This document shows positions 9,192-22,909 of a DNA stretch of 64,000 nt, piece after piece; within the stretch, counting starts at the first letter, position 1; each line of letters begins with the position of its first letter. Source of the stretch: Novosphingobium pentaromativorans US6-1 (GTDB lineage: Bacteria > Pseudomonadota > Alphaproteobacteria > Sphingomonadales > Sphingomonadaceae). The notes beneath the pieces are model-generated. The model ran no database searches. It worked only from the letters and a program-made list of their open reading frames with translations, and was not told the DNA's origin. Both the position numbers and the translations under genes were made by a program. The stretch is from the NCBI RefSeq assembly GCF_000767465.1, contig NZ_CP009293.1, positions 1 through 64,000 on the forward strand. The letters are read 5' to 3'.

Positions 9192-9467
9192 CTATTTGAA
9201 GTAGGTTCGCACCACGTCGATAAGTTCTCCGGCACCGTCCTCGCGCTCTTGGGGCGTAAGTGCCGGGTCCGCGACGTGCATCTCGATGTGATCCTCGACC
9301 ACCTCGGCAATGAGACCGTTCAATGCGCCGCGCGCGCCGGCGATGAGGTGCAGCACGGTGGCGCAGCCCTTCTCACCTTCGAGTGCGCGTTCCACCGCTT
9401 CGATCTGACCGCGAATCCGCCTGACGCGGTTCAGCAGCTTGGTCTTCTCGCGAATCGTGTGTGCCAT
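9192..9467 (-). CDS. CsoR/RcnR/FrmR-family metal-sensing repressor
   Basis: A 91-residue all-helical DUF156 repressor (MAHTIREKTKLLNRVRRIRG, then QIEAVERAL). The family binds GC-tract operators as a tetramer and lets go when metal or aldehyde is bound. The ligand positions visible include His3, Cys at about 35 (GCATVLHLIAGARG) and His at about 60 (VEDHIEMHV), which suits a metal-sensing RcnR/CsoR member but does not settle the metal. The ATG at 9467 is chosen because AGGAGG lies 6 bp before it; a GTG two codons upstream overlaps that site. It leads the operon with the P1B-ATPase. A candidate operator is at 9492-9508. Confidence 0.88.
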   Translation of the reverse strand: MAHTIREKTKLLNRVRRIRGQIEAVERALEGEKGCATVLHLIAGARGALNGLIAEVVEDHIEMHVADPALTPQEREDGAGELIDVVRTYFK

Positions 9468-9491
9468 GCGCACCTCCTACCAGCCAAAGGG

Positions 9492-9508
9492 ATAGCCCAC
9501 TACCCTAT
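9492..9508. promoter_or_regulatory. Candidate CsoR/RcnR-type operator
   Basis: ATAGCCCACTACCCTAT: ATAG and CTAT ends flank two C-tracts, the AT-(G/C tract)-AT pattern known for RcnR/CsoR-family operators. It lies 25 bp upstream of the repressor start and in the gap between it and the divergent His-rich gene, so one site could control both directions. Binding is inferred from sequence only. Confidence 0.5.
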
Positions 9509-9579
9509 TTTGATCTGTGTCTACAGGCGCGGAAATGCGTCGGATCGAAGTCACGCGCGCCTGGATTTCTGCATGATAC

Positions 9580-10041
9580 TTGCCTTCTTTCGCTGGCGGC
9601 TTATGCTCGGCGGTCGTGATTGGGGTTTTTCGCCTTCGACTTTTTGGGCTTTGCTCGACGCTTTGTGTCGCGTTGGCGTTTGCCTTTGCGAGCGCCAGCA
9701 CGGCGAGCGTAGTCGATCGGATTCAGCACCAATCCGGTGCAGCGAGCAGCCACGACCATCTGCCATTCAGCCGAATCGTCTTCGAGACCAGCGACCATAA
9801 GCATGGGCCTGATGCTACCGAGTCGGATGGCAGTCGTGATGCTCCCGACCACCAACCTGGAACGGGGCATCACCACCATGGCGGCGATAGCGGCTCCGGG
9901 TTGCTTGCCCCTGCATCGCGGGGATCGGGATGGGTTTTCTCGCGATTTTTGCCTTGGCAGTCGCCCGCCGATAGCGGACTGCCCGATTTTCTGACACACG
10001 GTCCCGAACGACCTCCAAAGGCCAGCGCGATCCGCACCTGA
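9580..10041 (+). CDS. Small exported His-rich protein preceding czcCBA
   Basis: Up to 153 residues, unassigned. It has a hydrophobic signal-like N-terminus (LFGLCSTLCVALAFAFASAS), then a His/Asp/Gly-rich middle (SSHDHLP, HKHGPD, TGHHHHGGDSG) and the C-terminal motif THGPERPPKAS. Proteins of this sort often precede RND metal operons (compare CzcI) and may buffer or sense periplasmic metal. Two other proteins in this window share the design (41462-41788 and 52827-53258). The TTG at 9580 opens the frame; a GTG at 9616 is an alternative and neither has a clear SD. It sits 58 bp ahead of czcC. Confidence 0.6.
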   Translation: MPSFAGGLCSAVVIGVFRLRLFGLCSTLCVALAFAFASASTASVVDRIQHQSGAASSHDHLPFSRIVFETSDHKHGPDATESDGSRDAPDHQPGTGHHHHGGDSGSGLLAPASRGSGWVFSRFLPWQSPADSGLPDFLTHGPERPPKASAIRT

Positions 10042-10099
10042 GCCGCCGCGTCACTTGAGGCGCGGCCTATGCCACGCCTGCTCGTGAGGCCGTTTTGTC

Positions 10100-11379
10100 A
10101 TGTTTTCCAATATCGTTGCGCGCGCCCCGGCGCGTTTGCGGCGCGCGCTTGCGATAGGCGCAGCGCTGGCCGTCCTGTCCGTGCCTTCGATCGGCGCGGC
10201 GCAGACCCTCAGCCTGTCGGATGCGTTGTCGCGCGTCGCGGCCGGCGATCCTTCCGTTGCGGCCAATGCCGCCCGGCTCCGGGCGGCCGATGCCGCCATC
10301 CTTCAGGCCGATGTGCGCCCGCGCGATGTCGTCGGCGTCGATGCCGAGGACTTCGTGGGCACCGGCCCCTATTCGCCGGTCGGACGGTCGCAGACGACCG
10401 CCTGGTATGAGCGGACGTTGGAACGCGGAGGCAAGCGCGAAGCCCGCGTCGGCGCGGCGCGCTCGGAAGTCGGCGTTACCGTCGAGCGTAACCGCCTGCG
10501 GATGCTCGACCTGCTGGCGCAGGTGCAGGCCGCCTGGGTCGACGCGCTGGCGGCCGAGGCCACAATCCCGATCGCGGAACAGCGCCTCGCCGCCGCGCAG
10601 CTCGTTGAGACCGAGACCGGCCGCCGGGTCGGCCGCGCGCTCGATCCGCTGTTCGCGGGCGAACGAGCAAGAACCGCCGTAGCACAGGCCCGCATCGCGC
10701 TCGACCAGGCGCGAGAGAATGCGCGGATCGCGCGCGCCAGCCTTGCCGCTTTCTGGGGTGGAACGGCCGACTACAGCCTTGACCCGTCGTCGTTCGGATT
10801 TGCGGAGGCCGGCGCGGGTGCGCCCGAAAGCAGCCCCGATCTCGCACTGCTCACTGCCGAGCGCGACGCGGCCGGCGCGCGGGTGCGGCTCGCCGAGACC
10901 GGCAATTTCAGCGATCCGACCGGGCGCGTTGGCGTGCGCCACTTTGGGCAAGGCAATGACATGGCGATCATGGTCGGCGCGTCGATCCCGCTCGGCAGCC
11001 GGACCGCTAATCGTGGCAATGTCGCGCGGGCCAATGCCGAAGCGCAGGCGGCTGAAGCCGAGATCGCGGTTACGCGCGTGCAGGTCCGGCGCGAGATCGA
11101 CCGGCTCATCGCCGAACGGGCAACACTCGCCACCGAGATCGTGCGGATCGAGCGCGAGGTTCTGCCGAGCGCCGAGCGCGCGGTGGTGCTGGTGGGCGAT
11201 GGTTTTGCCCGTGGCGGCACCGCCTTCACTTTCCTCGAAGCCAACCAGGCCCAACAAGCGGTGGTCGATGCCCGGTCCCGACGGGTTGAGCTGCTGCGCC
11301 GCTTCCACCTCAACGGCGCCCGGCTCGACCGGCTGACCGGCCGCCACGCTTCCCTTCTCGCCAGCGCGGAGAACCGCTG

Positions 11380-11380
<1 letters not shown>
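10100..11380 (+). CDS. czcC: Outer-membrane efflux channel, TolC/CzcC type (system 1)
   Basis: A 426-residue TolC-family protein, the outer-membrane channel of a tripartite metal pump. It has a signal peptide (cut near GAAQTLS), then the duplicated OEP repeats of long coiled-coil helices (for example ADAAILQADVRPRD and LLRRFHLNGARLDRLTG). GTGPYSPVGRSQTTAWYERT resembles the segment after strand 1 of the CzcC group. The gene overlaps czcB by one base (TGATG), so translation is coupled. Partners are the adjacent CzcB and CzcA. Confidence 0.9.
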
Positions 11381-15823
<4,443 letters not shown>

Positions 15824-15833
15824 GCCACGGCCA

Positions 15834-15864
15834 CTCCCACGCGCCGGCCCCCGGCGCGTGGGAG
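15834..15864 (+). terminator. Strong hairpin between czcA and the HupE-like gene
   Basis: A perfect 14-bp stem (CTCCCACGCGCCGG with its complement) and a 3-base loop. A T6 run follows about 10 bases later, next to the SD of the next gene. It may be a partial terminator or an RNA-stabilising/processing element that lowers expression of the downstream genes relative to czcCBA. Confidence 0.5.
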
Positions 15865-15882
15865 ACCGGAAAGGATTTTTTC

Positions 15883-16605
15883 ATGAGCTACTACGCAACC
15901 ATTTTCGAGAACGCCTTGCGAAACAGACTGACGTTCGCGCTCGGCATTCTCGCGCTGACGTTCTGCTTCGGTTTCGACGCCTTTGCGCATGGCGTCGCAG
16001 AAGGCGACCAAGGCTATATTCAGGAAAGCAGCGGCGTTCTGTTCTGGCCCTTCGTATATCTCGGCGCCAAGCATATGGTCACGGGCTACGACCATTTGCT
16101 GTTCCTGTTCGGCGTGATCTTCTTCCTCTACCGGATGAAGGACATCGGCCTGTATGTGACGCTGTTCGCGATCGGCCATTCGACGACGATGCTGTTCGGC
16201 GTCCTCACCGGGATCAGCGCCAACGCTTATGTCATCGACGCGATCATCGGCCTGTCGGTGGTTTACAAGGCGCTCGACAACCTCGGCGCATTCCAGCGCT
16301 GGTTCGGCTTCCAGCCCAACACGAAATGGGCGACGCTCATCTTCGGTTTCTTTCACGGCTTCGGCCTGGCGACCAAGATCCTTGAGTTCGAGATTTCGCC
16401 GGACGGCTTGCTGCCGAACCTGATCGCATTCAACATCGGCGTTGAAATCGGCCAACTCCTTGCCCTTGGCGCGATCCTGATCCTGATGGGCTTCTGGCGC
16501 CGGACGAGCAGTTTCCACCGCCACGCCTTCGCCGCCAACGTCGCCCTCATGACCGCTGGCTTCATCCTCGTCGGCTACCAGCTCACCGGCCTCGCGGTCG
16601 CGTAA
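15883..16605 (+). CDS. HupE/UreJ_2-family membrane protein
   Basis: A 240-residue membrane protein with about six to seven helices and a cleavable or uncleaved N-terminal helix ending FDAFAHGVAEGD. The key motif is GAKHMVTGYDHLLFLFGVIFF, the H-x4-G-x-D-H pattern of HupE/UreJ proteins linked to nickel/cobalt import, followed by AIGHSTTMLF and FGFFHGFGLA, which add further histidines. The start has AAAGGA upstream. Its place directly behind an RND efflux operon is odd for an importer; it may move metal between compartments or act as a sensor. The role is not established. Confidence 0.75.
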   Translation: MSYYATIFENALRNRLTFALGILALTFCFGFDAFAHGVAEGDQGYIQESSGVLFWPFVYLGAKHMVTGYDHLLFLFGVIFFLYRMKDIGLYVTLFAIGHSTTMLFGVLTGISANAYVIDAIIGLSVVYKALDNLGAFQRWFGFQPNTKWATLIFGFFHGFGLATKILEFEISPDGLLPNLIAFNIGVEIGQLLALGAILILMGFWRRTSSFHRHAFAANVALMTAGFILVGYQLTGLAVA

Positions 16606-16620
16606 CAAGGAGTAATGACA

Positions 16621-17259
16621 ATGTTCAATTCCCAGATGCCCCGCCTCGAAGATTTGCCGACCTCGAAGCAACTCATCCGCTCGACGATCATCGCCGCCGC
16701 GACTGCGGGAGCGATCCTCGTCGCCGTAATCCTGCCTTCCGAATACGGTGTTGATCCAACGGGTGCTGGCAAGCTTCTCGGTCTGACCGAGATGGGCGAG
16801 ATCAAGATGCAGTTGGCCGAAGAAGCCGCTGCCGATGCGGCCGCCGATGCCGCCGCATCGCAGGAGGCGGCTGCATTGGCCGTGGCTCAGGCAGCAGCGG
16901 GAGGCGCTCAACAGGCTGCCCCGGCGCAGCCGGGGGTTGCAGGCCGCAACGACACGACCCGCGTGACGCTGGCGCCGAACGAGGGCGCGGAGGTCAAGCT
17001 GACAGCAGCAAAGGGTGCGCGCATCGCATTCGACTGGTCGGTCGAAGGCGGACATGTCAACTTTGACACGCACGCAGACGGACAGGGCATCTCCTATCAT
17101 GGCTACGGAAAGGGCCGGGAATCGATTGGCGAGCAAGGCGAACTGGTCGCCGCGTTCGATGGCAAGCATGGTTGGTTCTGGCGCAACCGCTCCGGTGCCC
17201 CGGTCACGATCACGCTCCGCACGCGGGGCGAATATAGCGAGGTCAAGCGGGTCGTCTGA
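16621..17259 (+). CDS. Single-pass 'transmembrane anchor' protein of metal clusters
   Basis: About 212 residues. One membrane helix near residues 20-40 (STIIAAATAGAILVAVILP) is followed by a coiled, Ala-rich stretch (EEAAADAAADAAASQEAAA). The C-terminal periplasmic domain has aromatic and charged motifs (IAFDWSVEGGHVNFDTHADG and GKHGWFWRN). Similar proteins are annotated only as transmembrane anchor proteins beside HupE-like genes in sphingomonad metal islands. The ATG at 16621 is preferred over 16615 because AAGGAG is then 8 bp away. The C-terminal domain resembles small ligand-binding beta sandwiches, but I cannot assign a function. Confidence 0.65.
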   Translation: MFNSQMPRLEDLPTSKQLIRSTIIAAATAGAILVAVILPSEYGVDPTGAGKLLGLTEMGEIKMQLAEEAAADAAADAAASQEAAALAVAQAAAGGAQQAAPAQPGVAGRNDTTRVTLAPNEGAEVKLTAAKGARIAFDWSVEGGHVNFDTHADGQGISYHGYGKGRESIGEQGELVAAFDGKHGWFWRNRSGAPVTITLRTRGEYSEVKRVV

Positions 17260-17300
17260 CTTGCCCACCTTTCCCCGAGGGGATTCCTGGAGAGACGGAT

Positions 17301-18635
17301 ATGCTTTCGGTTCTAGCCAATCGAACCTATCGCCAACTGTTCCTTGCGCAGGTCATCGCGCTGGTCGGCACTGGCCTCGCCACGGTCGCGCTCGGTCTGC
17401 TTGCTTATGACATTGCAGGGGCTGACGCCGGCGCGGTGCTGGGCACGGCAATGGCGATCAAGATGATTGCCTATATCGGCGTCGCTCCGATTGTCGGGGC
17501 CTACGCCAATCGCTTGCCGCGCCGTGCCTTTCTGATCGCAATGGATGTGATCCGCTGCTTGGTGGCGCTCGCGCTGCCGTTCGTGGATCAGGTCTGGCAA
17601 ATCTATATTCTGATCTTCGTGCTGCAATCGGCATCGGCCGGGTTCACGCCGACGTTTCAGGCCACGATCCCCGACGTGTTGCCTGAGGAGAAAGACTATA
17701 CGCGGGCGCTGTCGCTCTCGCGCCTTGCCTACGACATGGAGAGCCTGACCAGCCCGATGCTCGCCGCCGCGCTGCTGACGGTGATGAACTTCCACTGGCT
17801 GTTCTCGGGCACGGCGATCGGGTTCGCCTGCTCGGCGCTGCTGGTGCTGACGACGACCTTGCCGCGTTCCAGCGCGCACAATTCCGGTGGCGGCATCTAC
17901 GACAATACGACACGCGGCGCGCGGCTTTATCTGAAAACGCCTCGGCTGCGCGGGCTGCTCGCGGTGACGCTTGCCGCCGCCGCCGCCAGCGCGATGGTGA
18001 TCGTCAATACGCCGGTGCTGGTGCAGGCGGCGCTTGGGCTTGGCCAAAGAGAGGTGGCGATCACGCTTGCCGCGTTCGGCGGCGGCTCAATGCTGGCCGC
18101 GCTGCTGCTGCCCCGTCTGCTTGAACGGCTGTCCGATCGAAAGGTCATGCTTTCGGCCGCCTCGGTGATGACCGTTGCGCTCGCCGTGCTTGCCCTGACT
18201 TGGCGCGGCCACGCTTCACCCGGCTATTGGGGCGTGATCCTCGCGGGCTGGCTGGTGCTGGGCATCGCCTATTCGGCCAGCATAACACCGGGAGGCCGCT
18301 TGCTGCGACGATCATCGGCGGAGGAAGATCGACCCGCCTTGTTCGCTGCTCAATTCGCGCTCAGCCATGTTTGCTGGCTCATCGCCTATCCGCTCGCCGG
18401 GCAGGTCGGCGCGCTCGAAGGTATGGGAATCGCCTTCGGAGCCACCGCCGCCCTGGCGCTGATCGGCACGGTGATCGCGTTCGGAATCTGGCCCAAAGAG
18501 GATGTCGAGGTGGTAGCGCACAGGCATGACGATCTGCCACTCGATCATCCCCATCTTCTCGAAGGGCATCCGGGCGGGCGGGCAGGTCACGCTTTCGTGA
18601 TCGACGAGCTGCATCCACGCTGGCCGATTCGGTAG
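17301..18635 (+). CDS. MFS transporter with His-rich C-terminal tail
   Basis: A 444-residue major facilitator with about twelve helices. The loop after helix 2 reads AYANRLPRRAFLIAMD, the usual MFS basic motif A region. The tail from about residue 400 is cytosolic and His/Asp-rich (AHRHDDLPLDHPHLLEGHPG), as in the NreB nickel exporters, where such tails bind metal. GGAGA precedes the start. It follows the anchor gene by 41 bp and ends the first czc block. Metal (Ni or Co) export is a reasonable guess but the substrate is not shown. Confidence 0.8.
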   Translation: MLSVLANRTYRQLFLAQVIALVGTGLATVALGLLAYDIAGADAGAVLGTAMAIKMIAYIGVAPIVGAYANRLPRRAFLIAMDVIRCLVALALPFVDQVWQIYILIFVLQSASAGFTPTFQATIPDVLPEEKDYTRALSLSRLAYDMESLTSPMLAAALLTVMNFHWLFSGTAIGFACSALLVLTTTLPRSSAHNSGGGIYDNTTRGARLYLKTPRLRGLLAVTLAAAAASAMVIVNTPVLVQAALGLGQREVAITLAAFGGGSMLAALLLPRLLERLSDRKVMLSAASVMTVALAVLALTWRGHASPGYWGVILAGWLVLGIAYSASITPGGRLLRRSSAEEDRPALFAAQFALSHVCWLIAYPLAGQVGALEGMGIAFGATAALALIGTVIAFGIWPKEDVEVVAHRHDDLPLDHPHLLEGHPGGRAGHAFVIDELHPRWPIR

Positions 18636-18843
18636 CGGCGGCGAGCCTAAAAGCGAAAGTCGCGCGCTGGATCGTGGACGTGTGCCCCCCTCAATCCGGT
18701 TGAGCGCGGCGCAGCACAATTTTTTGCGGCCGAAGCGATCCAACGCCCGCATGGCGATGTGTGTTCAAGAGAATTGCTTATTCTGCTCGACGTGATCGGC
18801 AAAATTGGCCCATTTCAACGCTTGCAATATACTTGAGGATGCA

Positions 18844-19673
18844 ATGGGAGAAATTATGGCGCGCGCGTCGACGTCGATCAATCTTATAGTTATGCAACGC
18901 CGGACCGCGATGTCGAGCGCCGTCTGAAAATTGCGCCGGGGCTGGCCGTTCAATTAGGCGGTTCGCTCACCGCTGTATGTTCGGCATGGCCAGATAGCAT
19001 ATCCGTAGCAGACGCGATTGCACATAGCCCCTTCAACTCGCTCGCCAAGGAACACGAGCTGCGTGACGAAACCGTGCGCGTTTCGTCTGCCTTCGATCGC
19101 CTCGCGCGAGGGAATGCCATTGATACCCAATGGTGCGACGGCATCTCGCATCCGAGCGCCGCAATTCTGGACCATGCGTTGCTTGCGGATCTCGTGATCA
19201 TGAGCGTGCCGCCCGCATCGAGCTTCGCGCATGCCGATCCTCTGGAGATCGCGGCCCGGTCGGGTGCGCCGGTTCTAAGGCTCGGATCGAATTTCGAGAC
19301 AACCTCATTTCAAAAGATTCTGATCGGATGGATGGACAGCCGCGAAGCACGTTGCGCCCTTCGCGCGGCTCTTCCTTTCCTTCAACGCGCCGGAGAAGTT
19401 GTTCTGGCGGGGGTCGGGGAAGGTGTCTCCTCCGCGCGCCTTGCCGAAGCTGGGGAGTATCTATCGATCCGTGAGGTGGGCGCTCAAATCTTGCACATAG
19501 AGAGCAGCGAGACGGCTGCGAGAACGGTATTGGCAGACCTTGCCCGTCGTGAAAATTTCCATCTGGTTGTTGCAGGCGCTCGATTCCATGGTCTCTGGAG
19601 AGAGAGATTATTTGGTGGAGTGACCCGAGACTTTATCGCAGTTCCGAACATAAACTGGCTTCTAGCCACGTAG
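18844..19673 (+). pseudogene. Universal stress protein (UspA-like), broken by a 1-base frameshift
   Basis: Two frames join into one tandem-Usp protein. The first begins at the ATG at 18844, with GAGG just upstream, and reads MGEIMARASTSINLIV. The second takes over at 18891 and reads YATPDRDVERRLKIAPGLAV on to the stop at 19673. The switch lies at GTTAT (18889-18893), as if one T had been lost from GTTTAT. With that base added, the gene is a clean 276 codons. The second half includes a Usp-like domain (KILIGWMDSREARCALRAAL). The only standard start in the second frame is a GTG at 19074, so a shorter product might still be made. The error could also be in the sequence record. Confidence 0.7.
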
Positions 19674-19717
19674 GATTACATCTTGGGCGAGCGGATCGAG
19701 CCGCTATCAGGCAACCT

Positions 19718-21487
19718 ATGACGCAATCATATCTGGACAGGCGCGCCGTTCTGCGCGGCGCGACCCTGATGGGCTCCGGCGTCGCCCTGGCAGGCTGGTT
19801 GCCGGCATGGGCGCAGCCGGTCTCAGCCGGCATCGCACCTGACATGCCCGTGCTGAGCGGCGAGGAGATCGCCATCCGCATCGCGCATCAGCCTGTCACG
19901 ATCGATGGACGCACCAGCCATGGAATCGCCATGAACGGGACAATCCCGGCGCCGTTGATCCGCCTGCGTGAAGGCCAGAATGTGCGCATCGCCGTCACTA
20001 ACGCGCTCGACGAGGACAGCTCCGTTCACTGGCACGGCCTCATCCTCCCCGCGGAGATGGACGGCGTGCCGGGGATCAGCTTTCCCGGTATTCGGCCCAA
20101 TGAAACCTTCGTTTACGAGTTCCCGATCGTTCAGTCGGGCACCTATTGGTATCACAGCCATTCAGGGTTGCAGGAACAGCTTGGCCATTATGGGCCAATC
20201 ATTATCGACCCGGCAGGCGAAGATCCGGTGCGTTCCGATCGTGAGCATGTGATCGTGCTCTCGGACTATAGCGCGACGCATCCGCATGTGATCTTCCGCA
20301 AGCTCAAGCAGCAGGGAGGTTATTTCAACCGCCGCCGACAGACGCTTGCGGGCCTGCTCGCCGGTCGCGATCAGACGCTTCGCGAGCGCCTGCGATGGGG
20401 TGCGATGCGGATGGACCCGACCGACGTCGCCGATGTCACCGGCGCGGCCTACACTTATCTCGTCAACGGCCACGGCCCTGCCGACAACTGGACGGGTCTC
20501 TTTCGCCCCGGAGAGCGGGTGCGCCTGCGCGTAATCAACGCGGCGGCGATGACGATCTTCAATTTCCGCATCCCCGGTCTCAAGCTCACCATCGTCCAGG
20601 CCGACGGGCAGAATGTGCGGCCGGTGGCGGCGAACGAATTGCAGATCACGGTGGCCGAGACTTACGACGTGATCGTCGAGCCGGTGGAGGATCGCCCCTA
20701 TACGATCGTCGCCGAGGCAAGCGACCGCTCGGGCATGGGCTGCGCCACGCTGGCACCGCGCGCGGGCATGAGCGCGCAGATTCCGCTCCCGCGCGAGCGC
20801 CCGATCCTCACCATGACCGACATGGGCATGAGCGCTATGGATCATGGCGCGCTGAACGACGATTCGCGCGCCGGGGATGGCGGCCATGCAGGTCACGGCG
20901 CGGCGGTCTCAGCCACCGCCACGCCGCAAGGCTCACATGCGATGCGCGATTTCTCGAACGTGCCCAATGTTGCGCGCACGCCGGCAGTGCAGTCGATCGC
21001 GCCGATGCCAATCGACCGCACCGGCGAACCGGGGATCGGGCTTGATGATGTCGGCCATGACGTGCTGACCTATCGTCACCTGATGGCGCTCGACCGCAAT
21101 CCTGACGTCAGGGCACCGAGCCGCAGTCTCCAGATCCATCTTACCGGCAACATGGAACGCTATATGTGGGCGTTCGACGGGGTGACTTTTAACGCGCTCA
21201 CCGCGCCGATCCCGTTTCGTCAGGATGAGCGTGTGCGTATCACGCTGATCAATGACACGATGATGGCGCATCCGATCCACCTGCACGGCCATTTCTTCGA
21301 ACTGGTGACGGGACACGGTTCGTATGCTCCGCGCAAGCACACGGTCAACGTCTTGCCGGGTGGATCGGTGACGCTCGATGTCACGACCGACGCGCTTGGT
21401 GATTGGGCGTTCCATTGCCATCTGCTCTATCACATGCACGCAGGGATGATGCACGTCGTCGCAGTGCGTGCGAAAGGGACTGGTTGA
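19718..21487 (+). CDS. copA: Periplasmic multicopper oxidase CopA
   Basis: A 589-residue copper-resistance oxidase that oxidises Cu(I) in the periplasm. It has a Tat signal (DRRAVLRGATLMG). Copper-site motifs are HWHG (near 103), WYHSHSG (near 144), HPIHLHGHFFELV and the C-terminal HCHLLYHMHAGM, giving type 1, 2 and 3 centres. A Met/His-rich insertion lies around residues 365-410 (MTDMGMSAMDHG and GGHAGHG), which binds extra copper in this family. It is 44 bp behind the stress-protein pseudogene and overlaps copB by one base (TGATG). Confidence 0.95.
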   Translation: MTQSYLDRRAVLRGATLMGSGVALAGWLPAWAQPVSAGIAPDMPVLSGEEIAIRIAHQPVTIDGRTSHGIAMNGTIPAPLIRLREGQNVRIAVTNALDEDSSVHWHGLILPAEMDGVPGISFPGIRPNETFVYEFPIVQSGTYWYHSHSGLQEQLGHYGPIIIDPAGEDPVRSDREHVIVLSDYSATHPHVIFRKLKQQGGYFNRRRQTLAGLLAGRDQTLRERLRWGAMRMDPTDVADVTGAAYTYLVNGHGPADNWTGLFRPGERVRLRVINAAAMTIFNFRIPGLKLTIVQADGQNVRPVAANELQITVAETYDVIVEPVEDRPYTIVAEASDRSGMGCATLAPRAGMSAQIPLPRERPILTMTDMGMSAMDHGALNDDSRAGDGGHAGHGAAVSATATPQGSHAMRDFSNVPNVARTPAVQSIAPMPIDRTGEPGIGLDDVGHDVLTYRHLMALDRNPDVRAPSRSLQIHLTGNMERYMWAFDGVTFNALTAPIPFRQDERVRITLINDTMMAHPIHLHGHFFELVTGHGSYAPRKHTVNVLPGGSVTLDVTTDALGDWAFHCHLLYHMHAGMMHVVAVRAKGTG

Positions 21488-22587
21488 TGTGCGCGCGGAT
21501 CGTTGCGTTGACCGCGATGGGCCTAGCAGTCTCCATACCGGCGGCGGCACAGACCCACGCAGGTCATGGCGCCACTCAAACTCGCCCATCGGCTGAAACG
21601 TCCAATCCGGTGGCGTCCCCGGATGAAGGGCATGCAAGTCATGAAGCAAGCGATCCGTCCGCCGGCGGCGATCCGCAGGGTGGCCATGGCGACCCCCAAG
21701 AGGCTCCTGCACGGGCAGACTCCCACGCTGGTCATGGCACGCAGACGGCGGCCCCGCGTGCGGGAAGCCGTGTCATGCAGGAAGACCATAGCGCACATGG
21801 CGTCCCGCCAGCGGATCGAAGCGATCCACATGCAGACGGCACGGCGCTACCGGCGGGCAACGCAGCGCCGCCGCCTATTCCGGGAGACTGGCATGCCGAC
21901 CGGAGTTTCGATCCGGCTGACATGGCGCAGGTTCGCGCGACGCAGCGGCGGGCGCATGGTGGTGGCACCTATAGCCAGGTCATCGTCGACATCGCCGAAT
22001 ATCGTGCGATCGGAGACGATGGCGGCTATGCGTGGAAAGCTGAAGCCTGGTATGGTGGTGACATAAACCGGGCGGTGCTGAAGACGGAAGGCGATGGCCG
22101 CTTTCGCGGCGATCTCAATGGTGCGGAGGTCGAAGCGCTCTATAGCCGCGCCATTGATCCCTACTGGAATCTGCAAGCCGGGCTACGCTATGATTTCGAA
22201 CCATCGCGCGCCTATGCGGCGATCGGCGTCGAAGGTCTCGCGCCTTACTGGTTTGAGCTGGAAAGCGCGGTTTTCCTCTCCGATCGGGGTCACATATTTG
22301 TGCGCGCAGGCGGCTACCACGATATGCGCGTTACGCAGCGGCTGATTATTCAGCCGCGCGCCGAGATCAATCTGTCCGCACAGGACATCCCAAGCGATCG
22401 CATTGGTGCGGGCCTGTCCAGCGTCGAGCTTGGCGTCCGGTTGCGCTATGAGTTCACGCGCGAGTTCGCACCCTATGTCGGGGTCCATTGGGAGCGCAGC
22501 TTTGCCAACACCGCTGATTTTGCGCGCGCCGACGGACGCGACGTCAGCAACGCAAGCTTCGTCGCGGGCGTGCGCTTCTGGTTCTGA
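21487..22587 (+). CDS. copB: Outer-membrane copper resistance protein CopB
   Basis: A 366-residue outer-membrane protein that sequesters or passes copper. A signal peptide (ALTAMGLAVSIPAAAQT) leads into about 130 residues rich in His, Met, Asp and Pro (HAGHGATQT, DEGHASHEASD, HAGHGTQTA). A CopB barrel domain follows from about residue 140 and ends in the typical aromatic FVAGVRFWF. The start is the ATG at 21487 overlapping the copA stop; the frame opens earlier only inside copA. No copC or copD gene follows. Confidence 0.92.
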   Translation: MCARIVALTAMGLAVSIPAAAQTHAGHGATQTRPSAETSNPVASPDEGHASHEASDPSAGGDPQGGHGDPQEAPARADSHAGHGTQTAAPRAGSRVMQEDHSAHGVPPADRSDPHADGTALPAGNAAPPPIPGDWHADRSFDPADMAQVRATQRRAHGGGTYSQVIVDIAEYRAIGDDGGYAWKAEAWYGGDINRAVLKTEGDGRFRGDLNGAEVEALYSRAIDPYWNLQAGLRYDFEPSRAYAAIGVEGLAPYWFELESAVFLSDRGHIFVRAGGYHDMRVTQRLIIQPRAEINLSAQDIPSDRIGAGLSSVELGVRLRYEFTREFAPYVGVHWERSFANTADFARADGRDVSNASFVAGVRFWF

Positions 22588-22612
22588 TCCGCTCGATGCC
22601 TGGAGAGAGATC

Positions 22613-22902
22613 TGATCGTTGAAGGTCTCCGTCCGAGCGCGATGGCACCTGAGGTTTCGAGATGAAGCGGCCAACAAGGCCGCCACGCGCTCGTAATAGG
22701 CTGCTTCCGTGGTGAGGCTCAGCGATGGGGTCGATCGCAGGTGCAATCTCATGCCGAGCCGGTGGTCCAGCCACCCGAGGCTCTTGGAGACGGCAGAGGG
22801 CGTGGCACCGATCAGCCGACCGGCCTGGGCAAAGGATCCGGCCTGTACCGTATGCACGAACGCCACCAGGCGAGCGGGTCTTCTTAAGGATGATGATCGC
22901 GC
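22613..22902 (-). pseudogene. LysR-family regulator remnant
   Basis: The minus strand keeps the helix-turn-helix half of a LysR regulator: AFVHTVQAGSFAQAGRLIGA, then TPSAVSKSLGWLDHRLGMRL and RSTPSLSLTTEAAYYERVAALL. Family resemblance ends at about that point, where the frame runs into DNA coding for CopB on the other strand. The normal N-terminal methionine segment is also missing. It is a fragment of about 75 codons with both ends lost, and cannot make a working regulator. Confidence 0.65.
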
Positions 22903-22909
22903 TCGCCTT

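Noticed and set aside
22183..22866. A full 227-residue LysR regulator on the minus strand
   Set aside because: Only about 75 codons resemble LysR; the rest is antisense to the end of copB, so it is a remnant.
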